Source of the DNA: a bacterium
Lineage (GTDB): Bacteria > Patescibacteriota > Saccharimonadia > Saccharimonadales > UBA4665
Length of the DNA: 64,000 bases
Assembly (NCBI GenBank): GCA_021848145.1
Contig: JAJZMX010000004.1
Span: 310,001 to 374,000 of the forward strand
Reading direction: 5' to 3'
Below are positions 21,201 through 31,489 of the stretch, in pieces; position 1 is the stretch's first letter; each line of letters starts with the position of its first letter. The notes under the pieces are model-generated. The model did no database searches and was not told the DNA's origin. It worked only from the letters and a program-made list of their open reading frames with translations. The position numbers were made by a program, and so were the translations under genes.

Positions 21201-21902
21201 AAGAATCTCATGCGCGTCTTTATCCTCAGGCCGCAGATAATGAGCGTCGCACGTTAAAACGCAGGGTATTTTCAATTCTTTAGATAGTTTAATCAGTTCA
21301 GAATTAACTTTTTCTTGTTCGTCCCAGTAGCCATCATGATCAGGATGACCGTGGTCTTGTATCTCTATGTAGTACCTATCGCCAAGCAATTTCTTATACT
21401 TCAAAGCAATATCATAAGCGTAACTTATTTGCCCATTCCTTATACTGTCAGCTACTTCGCCTCCTATGCAGCCACTTAGGATTATTAAACCATCCTGATA
21501 CTTACTTAATGTTTCAAAGTCTAGCCTCGGTTTATAATAAAATCCCTCAAGGTTAGCGATAGTAGACAATCGCATTAAGTTACGATAACCTGAATCATTC
21601 ATGGCAAGCACAGTTAGGTGGAAAATTTGCTTGTCCTTGGACGGTTCCTTATCTGTTAGTTTTCTGGAGGCTATGTATGCTTCCATTCCTATAATCGGCT
21701 TGAGTGAGTTAGCTTTCGCTTCCTTATAAAACTCAATAACACCACTCATGGTACCATGATCAGTCATCGCCACTGCTTCCATGCCAAATTCTTTAACCCT
21801 TTTAATGAGGGCTGGTACCTTTGTCAGTCCATCAAGAACCGAAAAATGAGTATGGTTATGGAGATGGACAAAATCCTCGACTCCCAATTTAACACCTGCC
21901 AT
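18288..21902 (-). CDS. dnaE: DNA polymerase III subunit alpha
   Basis: PHP domain (HLHNHTHFSVLDG), FGPGRGSAAGS, PDIDIDIQD catalytic motifs, OB domain. Confidence 0.96.
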   Translation of the reverse strand: MAGVKLGVEDFVHLHNHTHFSVLDGLTKVPALIKRVKEFGMEAVAMTDHGTMSGVIEFYKEAKANSLKPIIGMEAYIASRKLTDKEPSKDKQIFHLTVLAMNDSGYRNLMRLSTIANLEGFYYKPRLDFETLSKYQDGLIILSGCIGGEVADSIRNGQISYAYDIALKYKKLLGDRYYIEIQDHGHPDHDGYWDEQEKVNSELIKLSKELKIPCVLTCDAHYLRPEDKDAHEILLCVQTGSYLNDKDRMSLANFDLSVTDPVDVIKRWGKTHPEVILNSKKIADRCDVSINLGSILIPKFPVPEGEDEKTYLHKLVWQGLAWRYAEVSLRDSEKLGLEQAKLSLSKEIIDRAEYELKVINEMGFNGYFLIVQDFIRWGKDRGIVFGPGRGSAAGSIVAYSLRITEIEPLKYNLMFERFLNPGRISMPDIDIDIQDTRRDEVITYCVEKYGHDRVANIVTFGRMAARNAVRDVARVLEVPYADADRLAKMIPPPIQGRHIPLKTSIKEDKVLSQEYKNSSSAKRIFDLAMQLEGTIRSHGIHAAGVVIAPDDLFNFTPLEMAQKGVVATQYSMGPIEELGLLKMDFLGLANLTILKNALRIIKKVYGNAIALDNIPIDDDKTLNLFRLGDTTGVFQFESAGMRRYLKELKPNLFEDIIAMNALYRPGPMQEIPRFIKGKNNQSSITYLHKSLEPILEDTYGVMVYQEQIIKLLQLVAGYSPGEADLVRKAIGKKKRDIMQAEEPKFIEGCLKQGLTNSQAKQLWAQIQPFADYSFNKAHATCYAQIAYWTAYLKAHYPAAFMAALMTSDYDDTDRLAIEISECQKMGIPVLPPDINESFNEFGVIIDEDKTSIRFGLSAIKNVGSNAVEEIIRTRAGKPFNSFEDYLLRVDYHAVNKKSLESLIKAGVFDRFHSRKLLLDNMDLILAFTSRTQKQANSGQTDLFGGTENVAEVNVSLNLPSIKDTNEVSKEQLMWERELLGLYLSSHPLAHFEPYLKNQAKPISSITTDMDGSTVQIGGIVNAVREITTKKGQKMAFVRIEDLSGDTEIILFPNSYQQTQNLWTQDKVVIVKGKVNAKDRDGNLSDEVKVLVDEAREITQQQAQDYIPTAEKNQVDLNVLSGPGAKGIPNPNARLYIKLESSDDTGLLRNLKKTIDNYSGDTEVVLVLDNQSKRQAIKLPSGIDIKGDGPKLLRELIGNENVAVK

Positions 21903-22009
21903 TAGTCAACTTTATACCTTTTTAGCTTTTTGTATTATTGCTAATGCTAAATAAATTATATAGCCGGCACAGTATTATTGCTAGGGCATAATTGTTGTAT
22001 TGTATAAAA

Positions 22010-22414
22010 CTACTTTTTAAGCAAGAAAGTCCTTGCGTGTTTGATTGCTCTCTCAGCCTCTTTAATAGCTAGATCTAAGTCCTTATCTTTTGATCCACGC
22101 TCACTAACACCTTCGACAACAATTAAAAGTTTCTTTTTTGATTTTTTGGCAGTACTTAAGGCTTCTTTGAACCGTTTTAATTGACGTCCTTCCAACCCTT
22201 TTTCTTCTCCAGCAGCAGCAACGATGATTTCGCTCAATTCTGAATAGAGGAGTTTTAGCTTATCCTCTGCAACATCTAATGAACTCAGCTGTTTTTTTCT
22301 GTCTACATTATTTATTAAAATACTTGATTTTAATTTTCGTCCAGCTAAATAACCAACTGCTCCACTTATAGCAGTAACTTTTACAATATTCCTTAAGATT
22401 TTCTTACTTGCCAT
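22010..22414 (-). CDS. Hypothetical protein with N-terminal hydrophobic/glycine segment (YtxH-like organisation)
   Basis: 134-aa lysine-rich ORF, 2-bp gap to upstream ORF. Confidence 0.6.
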   Translation of the reverse strand: MASKKILRNIVKVTAISGAVGYLAGRKLKSSILINNVDRKKQLSSLDVAEDKLKLLYSELSEIIVAAAGEEKGLEGRQLKRFKEALSTAKKSKKKLLIVVEGVSERGSKDKDLDLAIKEAERAIKHARTFLLKK

Positions 22415-22416
22415 AA

Positions 22417-22656
22417 TTAGCTACTGATACGCTTCATAAACTTAAGAAATTTAACTATGGATAAAGCTGATCCATTTTTACTAACTTCCCTGATAGCTTT
22501 ACTGACATTTTCAACGCTTTCAACAGCTAACTCGGTTTTTTTGACTAATTTATGAAACACTGCCCATGAATAAAGTACTAGAGTTGTAGCTGTAAGAAAG
22601 AATAGACTCATACAAACTGCAGAAATGATCAGAAATACACTATCTACCGTGGTCAT
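22417..22656 (-). CDS. Small membrane protein (DUF948-like arrangement)
   Basis: 79-aa ORF with one TM then amphipathic helix, directly upstream of the 134-aa ORF. Confidence 0.55.
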   Translation of the reverse strand: MTTVDSVFLIISAVCMSLFFLTATTLVLYSWAVFHKLVKKTELAVESVENVSKAIREVSKNGSALSIVKFLKFMKRISS

Positions 22657-22889
22657 AATAGTAAATCTACAATACTTTAGCTTAAAAGTACATCATTTGA
22701 TTATTTTAGTAAGTAAATACAAAAGATAATTTTTTAGGTCTATATAAGTAATATAAAACTATTGTTTAATGCTAACAAATCGATGACACGCATATTATCT
22801 AATGAGATTATATTAAAATTAAATACTAGTAAGATGATAGATTGTTAATAGTTTGATATATTAACGATTAATAAATATTAGTTTATTAT

Positions 22890-24383
22890 TTAAAAATTAC
22901 TATTCTTCGTTAATCTATTTTCAATGATTTGTTTAGTTAGCGAAGGATTTGCCTGTCCTTTACTTCGCTGCATAACCTGGCCAATTAAAAATCCGATTGC
23001 CTTCTGTTCGCCAGACTTAATGTCCTCAACAGCTTTTGGGTTTTCTTTTAATACTTCATCTACTATTGTTTCAATTTGATTTGAGTCAGATTGCTGTAGC
23101 AAACCCTTATCTTCGGCATACTTGCCAATATCTTCCGGTAAGTTCTCTAACTGAAGTAGTTGGGTTATTAATTCTTTGGAATTTGTTGAACTTAATTTAG
23201 ATTCTCTTAAAAGCTGTGCTACGACTGTATATATTATTGCTCGATTAGAATTTAACACTCCTTCAGTTTCTTTTGCTAACGGAATGTCTATATTAACTAG
23301 CCAGTTGGCAATTTGCCTTGCATCAATTCCTTTGCTATCAAAATCCTGTATTAAACTTAGATAATTGGCTTCATTAAAATCCAGATTAGCTTCTATTAGT
23401 ATCTCGATTTGATGTTCGTTCAATCCAAGTCTTTTAAGCTCATTACGCCAAAAGCTTAACGTATTAGGCATAGATTTTTCTATTTCATTAACAAATCTCA
23501 CGTCTAAAGTAACAGGCGGTAAGTCAGGATCGGGCATGTAACGATAGTCGTCAGCATTTTCTTTAACCCGCTGAGTTATAGTTCTCTGTTTTGCATCAAG
23601 CCATCCTCTTGTTTCCTGGGCTACCTTATTACCACTTTCAATAACTTCAATCTGCCTTTTTATCTCGTACTCAACAGCTTTCTCGACGGAACGAAAGCTA
23701 TTTAAATTTTTTGTTTCACTTCTAGTGCCAAGTTGACCATCTTTGCTTACGCTAACGTTAACATCAAACCTCATATTTCCGTGGTATAAAATTCCTTCAG
23801 TCACTCCTGCATAACGCATCAATAAATAAAGCTCTTTCGCGTAAGCCTTGGCCTCGGCTGCTGAATGCATTTCAGGTTCACTTACGATCTCCAGCAAAGG
23901 GGTGCCAGCTCTGTTAAGATCAACCAATGAAAAGTTTACTCCTTCTGGATGGGTGCTCTTGCCCGCATCAGCTTCGATATGCGCCCTGGTAATACCAACT
24001 GTTTTCTTTTCGCCATCTACGTAAAACTCAACTGAACCGCCCTTAATAATCGGATTATCATATTGAGTTATCTGATAACCCATCGGTAAATCCGGGTAAA
24101 AGTAATGTTTCCTGTCAAATGTAGAAAATAATTGCGGTTTTGTCTTAAGAGCAAGAGCTGCTCTCACAGCAAGGGTTAAGGCTTCGGTATTTAATACCGG
24201 AAGAGCTCCAGGAAGGCCAAAATCTATGTGATTAACGTTTGTATTTGGCTTACTGTCGCGTGAATCATTACTGGCCCCTGAAAATAATTTAGATACAGTC
24301 TTAAGCTGTACGTGGCACTCGATACCTATAGTTGGTAAATAGCGGCTATTTTCTCTCATCATCAGTTCCTTTAAATGCACCAA
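22890..24383 (-). CDS. gatB: Aspartyl/glutamyl-tRNA amidotransferase subunit B (start possibly 24359)
   Basis: IGIECHVQLKT, LPGALPVLN, KHYFYPDLPMGYQITQYD. Confidence 0.96.
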   Translation of the reverse strand: MVHLKELMMRENSRYLPTIGIECHVQLKTVSKLFSGASNDSRDSKPNTNVNHIDFGLPGALPVLNTEALTLAVRAALALKTKPQLFSTFDRKHYFYPDLPMGYQITQYDNPIIKGGSVEFYVDGEKKTVGITRAHIEADAGKSTHPEGVNFSLVDLNRAGTPLLEIVSEPEMHSAAEAKAYAKELYLLMRYAGVTEGILYHGNMRFDVNVSVSKDGQLGTRSETKNLNSFRSVEKAVEYEIKRQIEVIESGNKVAQETRGWLDAKQRTITQRVKENADDYRYMPDPDLPPVTLDVRFVNEIEKSMPNTLSFWRNELKRLGLNEHQIEILIEANLDFNEANYLSLIQDFDSKGIDARQIANWLVNIDIPLAKETEGVLNSNRAIIYTVVAQLLRESKLSSTNSKELITQLLQLENLPEDIGKYAEDKGLLQQSDSNQIETIVDEVLKENPKAVEDIKSGEQKAIGFLIGQVMQRSKGQANPSLTKQIIENRLTKNSNF

Positions 24384-24783
24384 GGTCTTTCAAGGCTCTC
24401 CAAAATCCTAATAATGATTTTTTAACTTCATTCTTATTAGGTTTAATGTCATCATTTTTAATTTTGTTTGCTAACTTATGACTAAACCAAACCATATCAT
24501 TCGCTGTCAATTCGTGTTGAGCAGCAACTAGTCGTTCACCCATTGTTTTGCCTTTATAGTGCAGTTTTTTTAATACAGTATCCAAGATCTTATCTGCCTC
24601 TAGTATGGCGTCGATCCAAGTTTCTTTGTCAGCTAACATCTTCTGAATTTCTTTCCATCGTTTATCGTAAGTTACTTTAGATCGTCTATTTATGTAGAAA
24701 GTAGCTCCAACTACTAATATAAGCACACCTGCCGCAGCTAGTACTGATAGCTCAATTGTCGACGTCGAAGGAGTATGTCTCAT
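24346..24783 (-). CDS. Hypothetical membrane-anchored protein between gatA and gatB
   Basis: 145-aa ORF with N-terminal TM; overlaps gatA (4 bp) and gatB starts. Confidence 0.65.
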   Translation of the reverse strand: MRHTPSTSTIELSVLAAAGVLILVVGATFYINRRSKVTYDKRWKEIQKMLADKETWIDAILEADKILDTVLKKLHYKGKTMGERLVAAQHELTANDMVWFSHKLANKIKNDDIKPNKNEVKKSLLGFWRALKDLGAFKGTDDERK

Positions 24784-26207
24784 AAACTTAGACTCTCAAT
24801 AGTTTTTGCTAGCGAAAGAAGATCACGATCTTTCCTTTGAGGAGCCATAATTTGAAAACCAATCGGTAATTTTTCTTTACTGAAACCGTTCGGAAGTGAA
24901 ACTGCAGGTACGCCTGTTAAGTTTGCCGCCACTGTCATAACATCGGCTAAATACATGTCTAGGGGGTTTTGTGATCGCTCACCAATTTTAAATGCCGTAG
25001 TTGGTGTAACAGGCCCGACTAGAAAATCTACATCATTAAAAGCATCATTAAATTCATTTATTAGTTTCGTCCTTACTGTCATTGCTTTTTTATAGTAAGC
25101 ATCGTAATAACCGCTACTTAGCACAAATGTTCCAATTATTATTCTTCTTTTCGCCTCTGTGCCGAAACCTTTACCCCTTGTATTTACATAGCTATCGAAT
25201 AGGCTCTCCGCACTGCGATCAGAATAGCCATAACGTTGTCCATCATAACGGCTAAGGTTTGAGCTAACCTCAGCAGGACAAATAATGTAATAACAGGCCA
25301 AAGCATATTCAAGTGAAGGCAGCGATACTTCTTTAACTTCTGCGCCAGCTTTTTTCAGTTCAATAATCTTGCTCTGGGTAGCGTCTAAAATTTCAGAATC
25401 CACGCCTTCACCTAAATATTCTTTTATAACACCTATTTTAGTGCCTTTTAGACTAATCAAAGATGAACCGTATCCGAGGTTATCTTTGGCTATAGTAGTC
25501 GCGTCCAATTCATCCAACCCCGACATAACATCAAGTATTATCTCCGCATCTTCAACACGACTAGTTATAGGGCCAATACAGTCCAGACTGCTGCCCATAG
25601 CGATGACACCGCTCCTACTTACAAGGCCATAAGTTGGCTTCATGCCAAAAACACCACAAAACGCAGAAGGCTGTCTTATGGATCCCCCCGTGTCTGTGCC
25701 TAATGCAAATGGTGCCATGCCTAAGGCCACTGCTGCAGCTGACCCTCCTGACGAACCTCCTGGAACTCTTGTTTTGTCATAGGGATTCTTGGTAATAAAG
25801 AAATCGCTATTCTCGGTACTTGCACCATGAGCAAAAGCATCAAGATTTGCCTTTGCAACACAAATAGCACCCTGTTCCTCTAGACGATTAATGACCGTGG
25901 CCTGATAAGGTGGTATAAATCCTTTCAAGATGTTACTGGCAGCCGTAGTTTCGGCTCCAAATACTAGAAAATTGTCTTTAGCTATAAAAGGTATGCCAGC
26001 TAATACACCGACCTTTCCCCCTTTCTTAATACTCTCATCTATTTCCGTTGCCCGTTTTAATGCAGACTGTTTTAATGTTGAAATTATGGCTTTGTATTCA
26101 CTATTTGATTCAATCTTAGAAAGTGATCGTTCAACTAGGTTAACTGCACTAACTTTGCCATTTTTTACTGACTTGACCAATTGTTTAATAGGTTCCCATT
26201 GATCCAT
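24780..26207 (-). CDS. gatA: Aspartyl/glutamyl-tRNA amidotransferase subunit A
   Basis: Amidase signature GGSSGGSAAAVALGMAPFALGTDTGGSIRQPSAFCGV. Confidence 0.96.
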   Translation of the reverse strand: MDQWEPIKQLVKSVKNGKVSAVNLVERSLSKIESNSEYKAIISTLKQSALKRATEIDESIKKGGKVGVLAGIPFIAKDNFLVFGAETTAASNILKGFIPPYQATVINRLEEQGAICVAKANLDAFAHGASTENSDFFITKNPYDKTRVPGGSSGGSAAAVALGMAPFALGTDTGGSIRQPSAFCGVFGMKPTYGLVSRSGVIAMGSSLDCIGPITSRVEDAEIILDVMSGLDELDATTIAKDNLGYGSSLISLKGTKIGVIKEYLGEGVDSEILDATQSKIIELKKAGAEVKEVSLPSLEYALACYYIICPAEVSSNLSRYDGQRYGYSDRSAESLFDSYVNTRGKGFGTEAKRRIIIGTFVLSSGYYDAYYKKAMTVRTKLINEFNDAFNDVDFLVGPVTPTTAFKIGERSQNPLDMYLADVMTVAANLTGVPAVSLPNGFSKEKLPIGFQIMAPQRKDRDLLSLAKTIESLSL

Positions 26208-26211
26208 AAGA

Positions 26212-26502
26212 TCAAACCATACGCCTTACTTTAATTTGGTCATCCCTAACTTCAGGTACATTTTCTAATAGATCTTTAGCTTCATATCCATAATTAATTG
26301 TACTATCCGTTCGCATTACATTTTCTAAACCTGTCACTTGATTGGTAGGTTTTAACCCATTAGTATCTACTTCTTGTAGCTTTTCAACATACTCAAGAAT
26401 TTGAGGTAATTCCTCAAGTAGTGAACCCACTTCGCCATCACTTAAGTCAAGCCTGGCTAACTGTGCCAAATACAGCACATCATCCCTAGATAGTTTGGCC
26501 AT
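26212..26502 (-). CDS. gatC: Aspartyl/glutamyl-tRNA amidotransferase subunit C
   Basis: YLAQLARLDLSDGE ... MRTDS; immediately upstream of gatA. Confidence 0.93.
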   Translation of the reverse strand: MAKLSRDDVLYLAQLARLDLSDGEVGSLLEELPQILEYVEKLQEVDTNGLKPTNQVTGLENVMRTDSTINYGYEAKDLLENVPEVRDDQIKVRRMV

Positions 26503-26540
26503 AGTTATTCTTCATTGTATCAGTTATTGGACAATTTTAT

Positions 26541-28499
26541 CTACATTTTCTGCTTTATTTCATTAATCAAATCCCTAAGTTCAGCAGCTTGCTCGAACTG
26601 AAGATTAGAAGCCGCCATCTCCATTTGTGAGTTGAGATCTTTTATTAGCATAGTGTATTCATCCTTAGGTATCTTTTTAAGGTCAATTTTCTTCTTATCA
26701 GGTCGTTCACTTGCATGAATTCTTTCCTCAACAGCCCGGCTTATTGTTTTGGGCTCAATGCCATGCTCTTTGTTATATTTTTCTTGTATCTTCCGTCGAC
26801 GATTAGTCTCAGTAATAGCCGCTTTCATACTGTCCGTTAATATATCGGCATACATAAACACATGACCTTCTACATGGCGAGCAGCCCGTCCAATAATTTG
26901 TATCAATGAAGGTTCGCTTCTTAAAAAGCCCTCTTTGTCCGCATCCAGAATTGCCACAAAAGATACTTCGGGCAGGTCTAGACCTTCCCTTAACAAATTA
27001 ATTCCAACTAGTACATCATAAACACCCAACCTTAAATCCCTTAAGATGTCTGTTCGCTCTAAAGTATCAATCTCACTGTGCAGATATGCTACCTTAATTT
27101 GTAATTCTGCCAAATACTCTGCTAGATCTTCCGCCATTCGTTTTGTAAGAGTAGTCACAAGAACCCTTTGGCCTTTAGATACGGTTTTTCTAATCTCAGC
27201 AATTAAATCATCAATCTGGCTTTCTATTGGCTTTACAGTAATTAGAGGGTCCAGAAGCCCTGTTGGGCGAATAACTTGTTGAGCAGGTTCTGGACTCAAA
27301 CGAAGTTCATATGCAGATGGTGTTGCTGACACATAAATAGCTTGATTAACATGTTTTTCGAACTCTGAAAATGTAAGCGGACGATTATCTAAAGCGCTTG
27401 GTAGCCTAAACCCATAATCAACTAGGACTTCTTTACGTGAACGGTCGCCATTATACATACCTCTAAGTTGTGGCACTGTCATGTGAGATTCATCTACAAT
27501 TAATAAGAAATCATCCGGAAAATAATCTAGTAAGGTGGCAGGTTGTTCCCCAGGTTCGCGGTTTGTTAAGTAGCGGCTATAATTTTCAATTCCTTTAACA
27601 AAGCCTGTTTCGTTTAACATTTCAAGATCAAACCTTGTGCGTTGCTCTAATCTCTGCGCTTCAAGTAACTTACCTTGGCTTCTAAACAAAGCTAAACGTT
27701 CATCAAGTTCGTGCTCTATTTTACCTATAGCTACTTTTAGCTTTTCCTGAGGAGTAACATAGTGGCTACTCGGAAATATCTTTATTTCATTCATCCTAGT
27801 TACAAGCTCTCCAGTAAGTGGATTAATCTGAGTAATGCGTTCAATCTCATCACCAAAAAATTCGATCCGATAGGCAGCTTCCTCGCCCGCTGGAAAAACA
27901 TCAACAACATCCCCCCTGACCCTAAAAGCACCTCTGTGAAAATCTATATCATTTCTTTGGTACTGTATGTCCGTTAAATGCCTTAATAGCTTATCTCTCT
28001 TACGCATTTCACCAGAATGCACAGACACTGCAAGCCCTTCGTAATCTTCTACGCTACCAATTCCGTATATACAAGAAACACTCGCGACAATTATGACATC
28101 TCTCCTACTTAAAAGAGCATCAGTTGCCGCGTGCCTAAGCCGATCTATTTCTTCATTAATCTGACTATCTTTTTCGACATAAGTATCACTTCTGGGGATA
28201 TATGCCTCCGGTTGATAATAATCAAAATAACTAACGAAGTAATGTACGGCGTTGTCTGGGAAAAAACGTCTGAACTCACCATAAAGTTGCGCAGCAAGGG
28301 TTTTGTTATGGCTTAATACAAGCGTTGGCTTATCAAACCTAGCGATTACATTACTAGCGGTAAATGTCTTGCCTGATCCCGTTGCGCCTAACAATGTTTG
28401 ATGTTTTAAACCTTTTGACACACCCTCAGACAATTGTTCAATAGCTGCCGGCTGGTCTCCCATTGGTTCATAATCACTATGGAGATTGAATATACCCAT
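26541..28499 (-). CDS. uvrB: Excinuclease ABC subunit B
   Basis: [45 protein letters not shown]-terminal UVR motif. Confidence 0.97.
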   Translation of the reverse strand: MGIFNLHSDYEPMGDQPAAIEQLSEGVSKGLKHQTLLGATGSGKTFTASNVIARFDKPTLVLSHNKTLAAQLYGEFRRFFPDNAVHYFVSYFDYYQPEAYIPRSDTYVEKDSQINEEIDRLRHAATDALLSRRDVIIVASVSCIYGIGSVEDYEGLAVSVHSGEMRKRDKLLRHLTDIQYQRNDIDFHRGAFRVRGDVVDVFPAGEEAAYRIEFFGDEIERITQINPLTGELVTRMNEIKIFPSSHYVTPQEKLKVAIGKIEHELDERLALFRSQGKLLEAQRLEQRTRFDLEMLNETGFVKGIENYSRYLTNREPGEQPATLLDYFPDDFLLIVDESHMTVPQLRGMYNGDRSRKEVLVDYGFRLPSALDNRPLTFSEFEKHVNQAIYVSATPSAYELRLSPEPAQQVIRPTGLLDPLITVKPIESQIDDLIAEIRKTVSKGQRVLVTTLTKRMAEDLAEYLAELQIKVAYLHSEIDTLERTDILRDLRLGVYDVLVGINLLREGLDLPEVSFVAILDADKEGFLRSEPSLIQIIGRAARHVEGHVFMYADILTDSMKAAITETNRRRKIQEKYNKEHGIEPKTISRAVEERIHASERPDKKKIDLKKIPKDEYTMLIKDLNSQMEMAASNLQFEQAAELRDLINEIKQKM

Positions 28500-28545
28500 A
28501 CAAGGGTAAATTGTAACAGTTTATAGTTATTCTTTTACAACTAAT

Positions 28546-29136
28546 CTAGTAGTAAAGGTTTTTATACTTTGCGTGAAGTTTATCTAACAGTTTTGTCAAC
28601 TCAAGAATTAGCTTATCTGGGTCGTCGTCAAAGAGTAGCTCTATGCCGTCTCTTAAGGGGTGAGCCAAAGAAATAAGTGTCTGTACTTCTGTGCTAATAC
28701 CACCCGCACCTTGTAAAAATCCTATAGGGGTGTCACTTTCAACGGCAATAGTGAATTCATGTAATGTTCCCAGGCGTCCGCCAATTGATACTACTGCGTC
28801 ACTTGAGGTAATTAGCAAGGTGTCTCTACCTATATAGTGAAGGCCAGTATAAAGAATAGTGTCGTATGCCTCTGTCGGTAAGTGATATTTCATTACATGT
28901 TCAATCTTTGAGGCAGCAGGGCTTATGCCTACGCTCATTTGGCCACCAGCCTTCTTATATCCTTCCGCAGCATAGTTGGGTAGGCCTATGGTCGCTCCAG
29001 TTAAAAGTGAATGACCAGCTCTGGCAATAGCTGCACCCATAGCAGTAGCCAATGTCCTACCCTCCTCTACGCTATCACCCTTAGCTGCTCCAGATACTGC
29101 AATTTGATACATCGAACCAACCTTTCTGTTAGACAT
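28546..29136 (-). CDS. SLOG/LOG-superfamily (TIGR00725-like) Rossmann protein
   Basis: VSGAAKG...GHSLLTGATIGLPNYAAEG, SIGGRLGTLHEF glycine-rich nucleotide-binding pattern. Confidence 0.72.
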   Translation of the reverse strand: MSNRKVGSMYQIAVSGAAKGDSVEEGRTLATAMGAAIARAGHSLLTGATIGLPNYAAEGYKKAGGQMSVGISPAASKIEHVMKYHLPTEAYDTILYTGLHYIGRDTLLITSSDAVVSIGGRLGTLHEFTIAVESDTPIGFLQGAGGISTEVQTLISLAHPLRDGIELLFDDDPDKLILELTKLLDKLHAKYKNLYY

Positions 29137-30379
29137 TTACAAGTTCCGTTTCTAGTTTGGGTGCCAGCTCCCGGTTTACTATTTCATGAAGCATGTCTGG
29201 CTTTATATATCGAAGCATAAGCTCTTGCCATATAGCGCTCTGAGCATGATGGCTATAGTGCTCCTTGTACTTACGGTGATTAACCAGGCTTAGTCCGTTA
29301 TCTAAAACATTAAAGAAAACAGGTTTAATTTCATCAAGCATGCCCAAATGGCCACATCCTCTCCAAAAACTCATTTCTGGGGATATTTTATAAATCAAAG
29401 ATTCTATTGGTTGCCAACCTATGATCTCTTCAGCACCAATATGTTCTTCAAGGCTTCCTTCAAGTTTGTCAGACATATGATGGAAAAAACGCTGAACCGT
29501 CTCCCAGCTCAGTGGTGCATTCAACATATCTACAAATCCTAAGTCAGGCTCTTTGCTAGTTGCTCTCTCTATCCGTTGACCAAAGTCACCTGCAACTTGA
29601 GAAAGACGCAAATAACTGCTAGTAGCGTATATTGAGTTAATGCCTTTAGCTGCCATGGCTAACGTTACCGTAGCTAGACCTTCAAGCGGCTTTTTGCTGG
29701 GTAGTGGGAGGACTAGCATAGCCCCAAGCTCTTTATTAACGAGTACACTCTGTTTAGTCTCGGACATTAACTTGGCACAAATCTTTTGCCATTTCTTGGC
29801 CATTGGCGCATAAACATTAATTGGTCGTTCTTCAAAATCCCTCGGACTTATCTTCTTTAAATAGCCCTCATAATTCTTTATCCAGATATTTGGCTCAAGA
29901 CTAAGTGCAACAGTCACTATAGACCCTAGTGACTCGTGTTTTATCATTGAAGAGATTGAACGGTATCCTAAAACTTTCATTGACTTCTTTGGGGCATTCT
30001 TCTCTAGAAAGCGTTTAATTACAGATGCTTTAATTACGAAGACTTTACTGCCTTCAGTAATTTGGCTAACTGCAAAAGCTATACCCTCTGATAGTTCTCC
30101 TGCCGCTGACACATTACGAGCACTAATTTGTCTTAATCTTTTTACAAGATTAGCGTCGTCTGTTCTTAATTTCTCTTGAAGCGCATAATACAACTCCTCC
30201 CCAGTAGTATCTTCCGGGTCTAGACCTAAGTCCCTGATCTTCTTACGAGTTTCAGTTACAATATTCTCGCTTAAACGTATGTCGTTACATGAATAGCCTG
30301 AAGCTGACTCCAGCTTTTGTACAGTTTGCCTGAAGTGCGGTTCTTTAGCTTCTAATAACTGAGATAAATATTTGGTCAT
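29129..30379 (-). CDS. Hypothetical protein, lineage-restricted appearance
   Basis: 416-aa ORF overlapping the SLOG gene by 8 bp; no family recognised. Confidence 0.65.
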   Translation of the reverse strand: MTKYLSQLLEAKEPHFRQTVQKLESASGYSCNDIRLSENIVTETRKKIRDLGLDPEDTTGEELYYALQEKLRTDDANLVKRLRQISARNVSAAGELSEGIAFAVSQITEGSKVFVIKASVIKRFLEKNAPKKSMKVLGYRSISSMIKHESLGSIVTVALSLEPNIWIKNYEGYLKKISPRDFEERPINVYAPMAKKWQKICAKLMSETKQSVLVNKELGAMLVLPLPSKKPLEGLATVTLAMAAKGINSIYATSSYLRLSQVAGDFGQRIERATSKEPDLGFVDMLNAPLSWETVQRFFHHMSDKLEGSLEEHIGAEEIIGWQPIESLIYKISPEMSFWRGCGHLGMLDEIKPVFFNVLDNGLSLVNHRKYKEHYSHHAQSAIWQELMLRYIKPDMLHEIVNRELAPKLETELVNV

Positions 30380-30455
30380 TTTTATATTCCGCCTAGATCG
30401 GCAATAAAACCCTATGTCATTATCCTAGCATAAGCACTAAGTACTTATCCACGAC

Positions 30456-31460
30456 CTACATTGGCGTAGGCCTATAATTCTCCGGGGAGTGTACTAAATA
30501 ATTCTCTAGTTCTTTTTCGCTAACTAGCCCGGCCTGTGCTCCGACTTTTTGAAGTACGCTCATTGAATTAATTGGTGCCCATTGTAAAGCTCCCTGAATG
30601 TTGTTTCCTTTAATAAGAGCGGCTACAAATGTTGAGGCAAATGCATCACCGGCTCCGGTACGATCTACAGGTGGTGCAGGATCTGGATATAGCGGCATTC
30701 TGAAAGCCGATTGACCATCGCTTGCTACGGCACCATTAGGGCCATCAGTAATAACTGCAATTTTTGCCCCTAGATTATGCATTCTTCCAAGAAGGTCGTG
30801 ATAATCATCGTGTTTACCCCCAGTAATTAAAGCTGCTTCCTCGCGGTTTACTATCAACACGTCAGAATGTTTGTATATCCGTTGTAATCTTTCTACGCCG
30901 GCTTCCATCTGGAATGTGCCTGGCTGAAAAGCCAATTTTACATCCTGATGTTCATCTAACCAATCGGCAAGTTGGTCGTGGTACTCAATTGCGTGCTTAG
31001 ATATTGAACTAAAGTATATCCATTTAGGTGTTTCGTTTGGTCTTAAATGAGGCCAATGGTAGTCATATGCCTCATGCTTAATAAGTATCGTCCTCTCGAC
31101 CTGATAACGAAGGACGTAATGAACATTGCTTACCTTATCCGGATTAATACGGACAAACCTGCTATCGACTTTATTCTTGTGCAAGGAATTGATCATGTCA
31201 CGGCCAATTTGATCATCACCTACGTTAGTAACAAAAGCCGAATTTAGCCCAAGTCTCGAAAATGCAACAGCTGCATTGGCTGCGTTACCTACACCCTCGA
31301 TCGTTTCAACTGTATCGTAGGGAATTTTCGTACCGAAAGGCATAGCCAGCCATTTTTCTTGATGATCATCTTCATAGGTTCTTGCCTGATTATCTAGTAA
31401 TTTAATAAAAACATCGGTTACTATGTCTCCGACACTAATTACATCTGGTTTGTCTGCCAT
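30456..31460 (-). CDS. PfkB/ribokinase-family carbohydrate kinase
   Basis: EGVGNAANAAVAFSRLG, DRTGAGDAFASTFVAAL. Confidence 0.92.
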   Translation of the reverse strand: MADKPDVISVGDIVTDVFIKLLDNQARTYEDDHQEKWLAMPFGTKIPYDTVETIEGVGNAANAAVAFSRLGLNSAFVTNVGDDQIGRDMINSLHKNKVDSRFVRINPDKVSNVHYVLRYQVERTILIKHEAYDYHWPHLRPNETPKWIYFSSISKHAIEYHDQLADWLDEHQDVKLAFQPGTFQMEAGVERLQRIYKHSDVLIVNREEAALITGGKHDDYHDLLGRMHNLGAKIAVITDGPNGAVASDGQSAFRMPLYPDPAPPVDRTGAGDAFASTFVAALIKGNNIQGALQWAPINSMSVLQKVGAQAGLVSEKELENYLVHSPENYRPTPM

Positions 31461-31489
31461 TGTCCCACCTTATTGTTTTATTATTAGTT

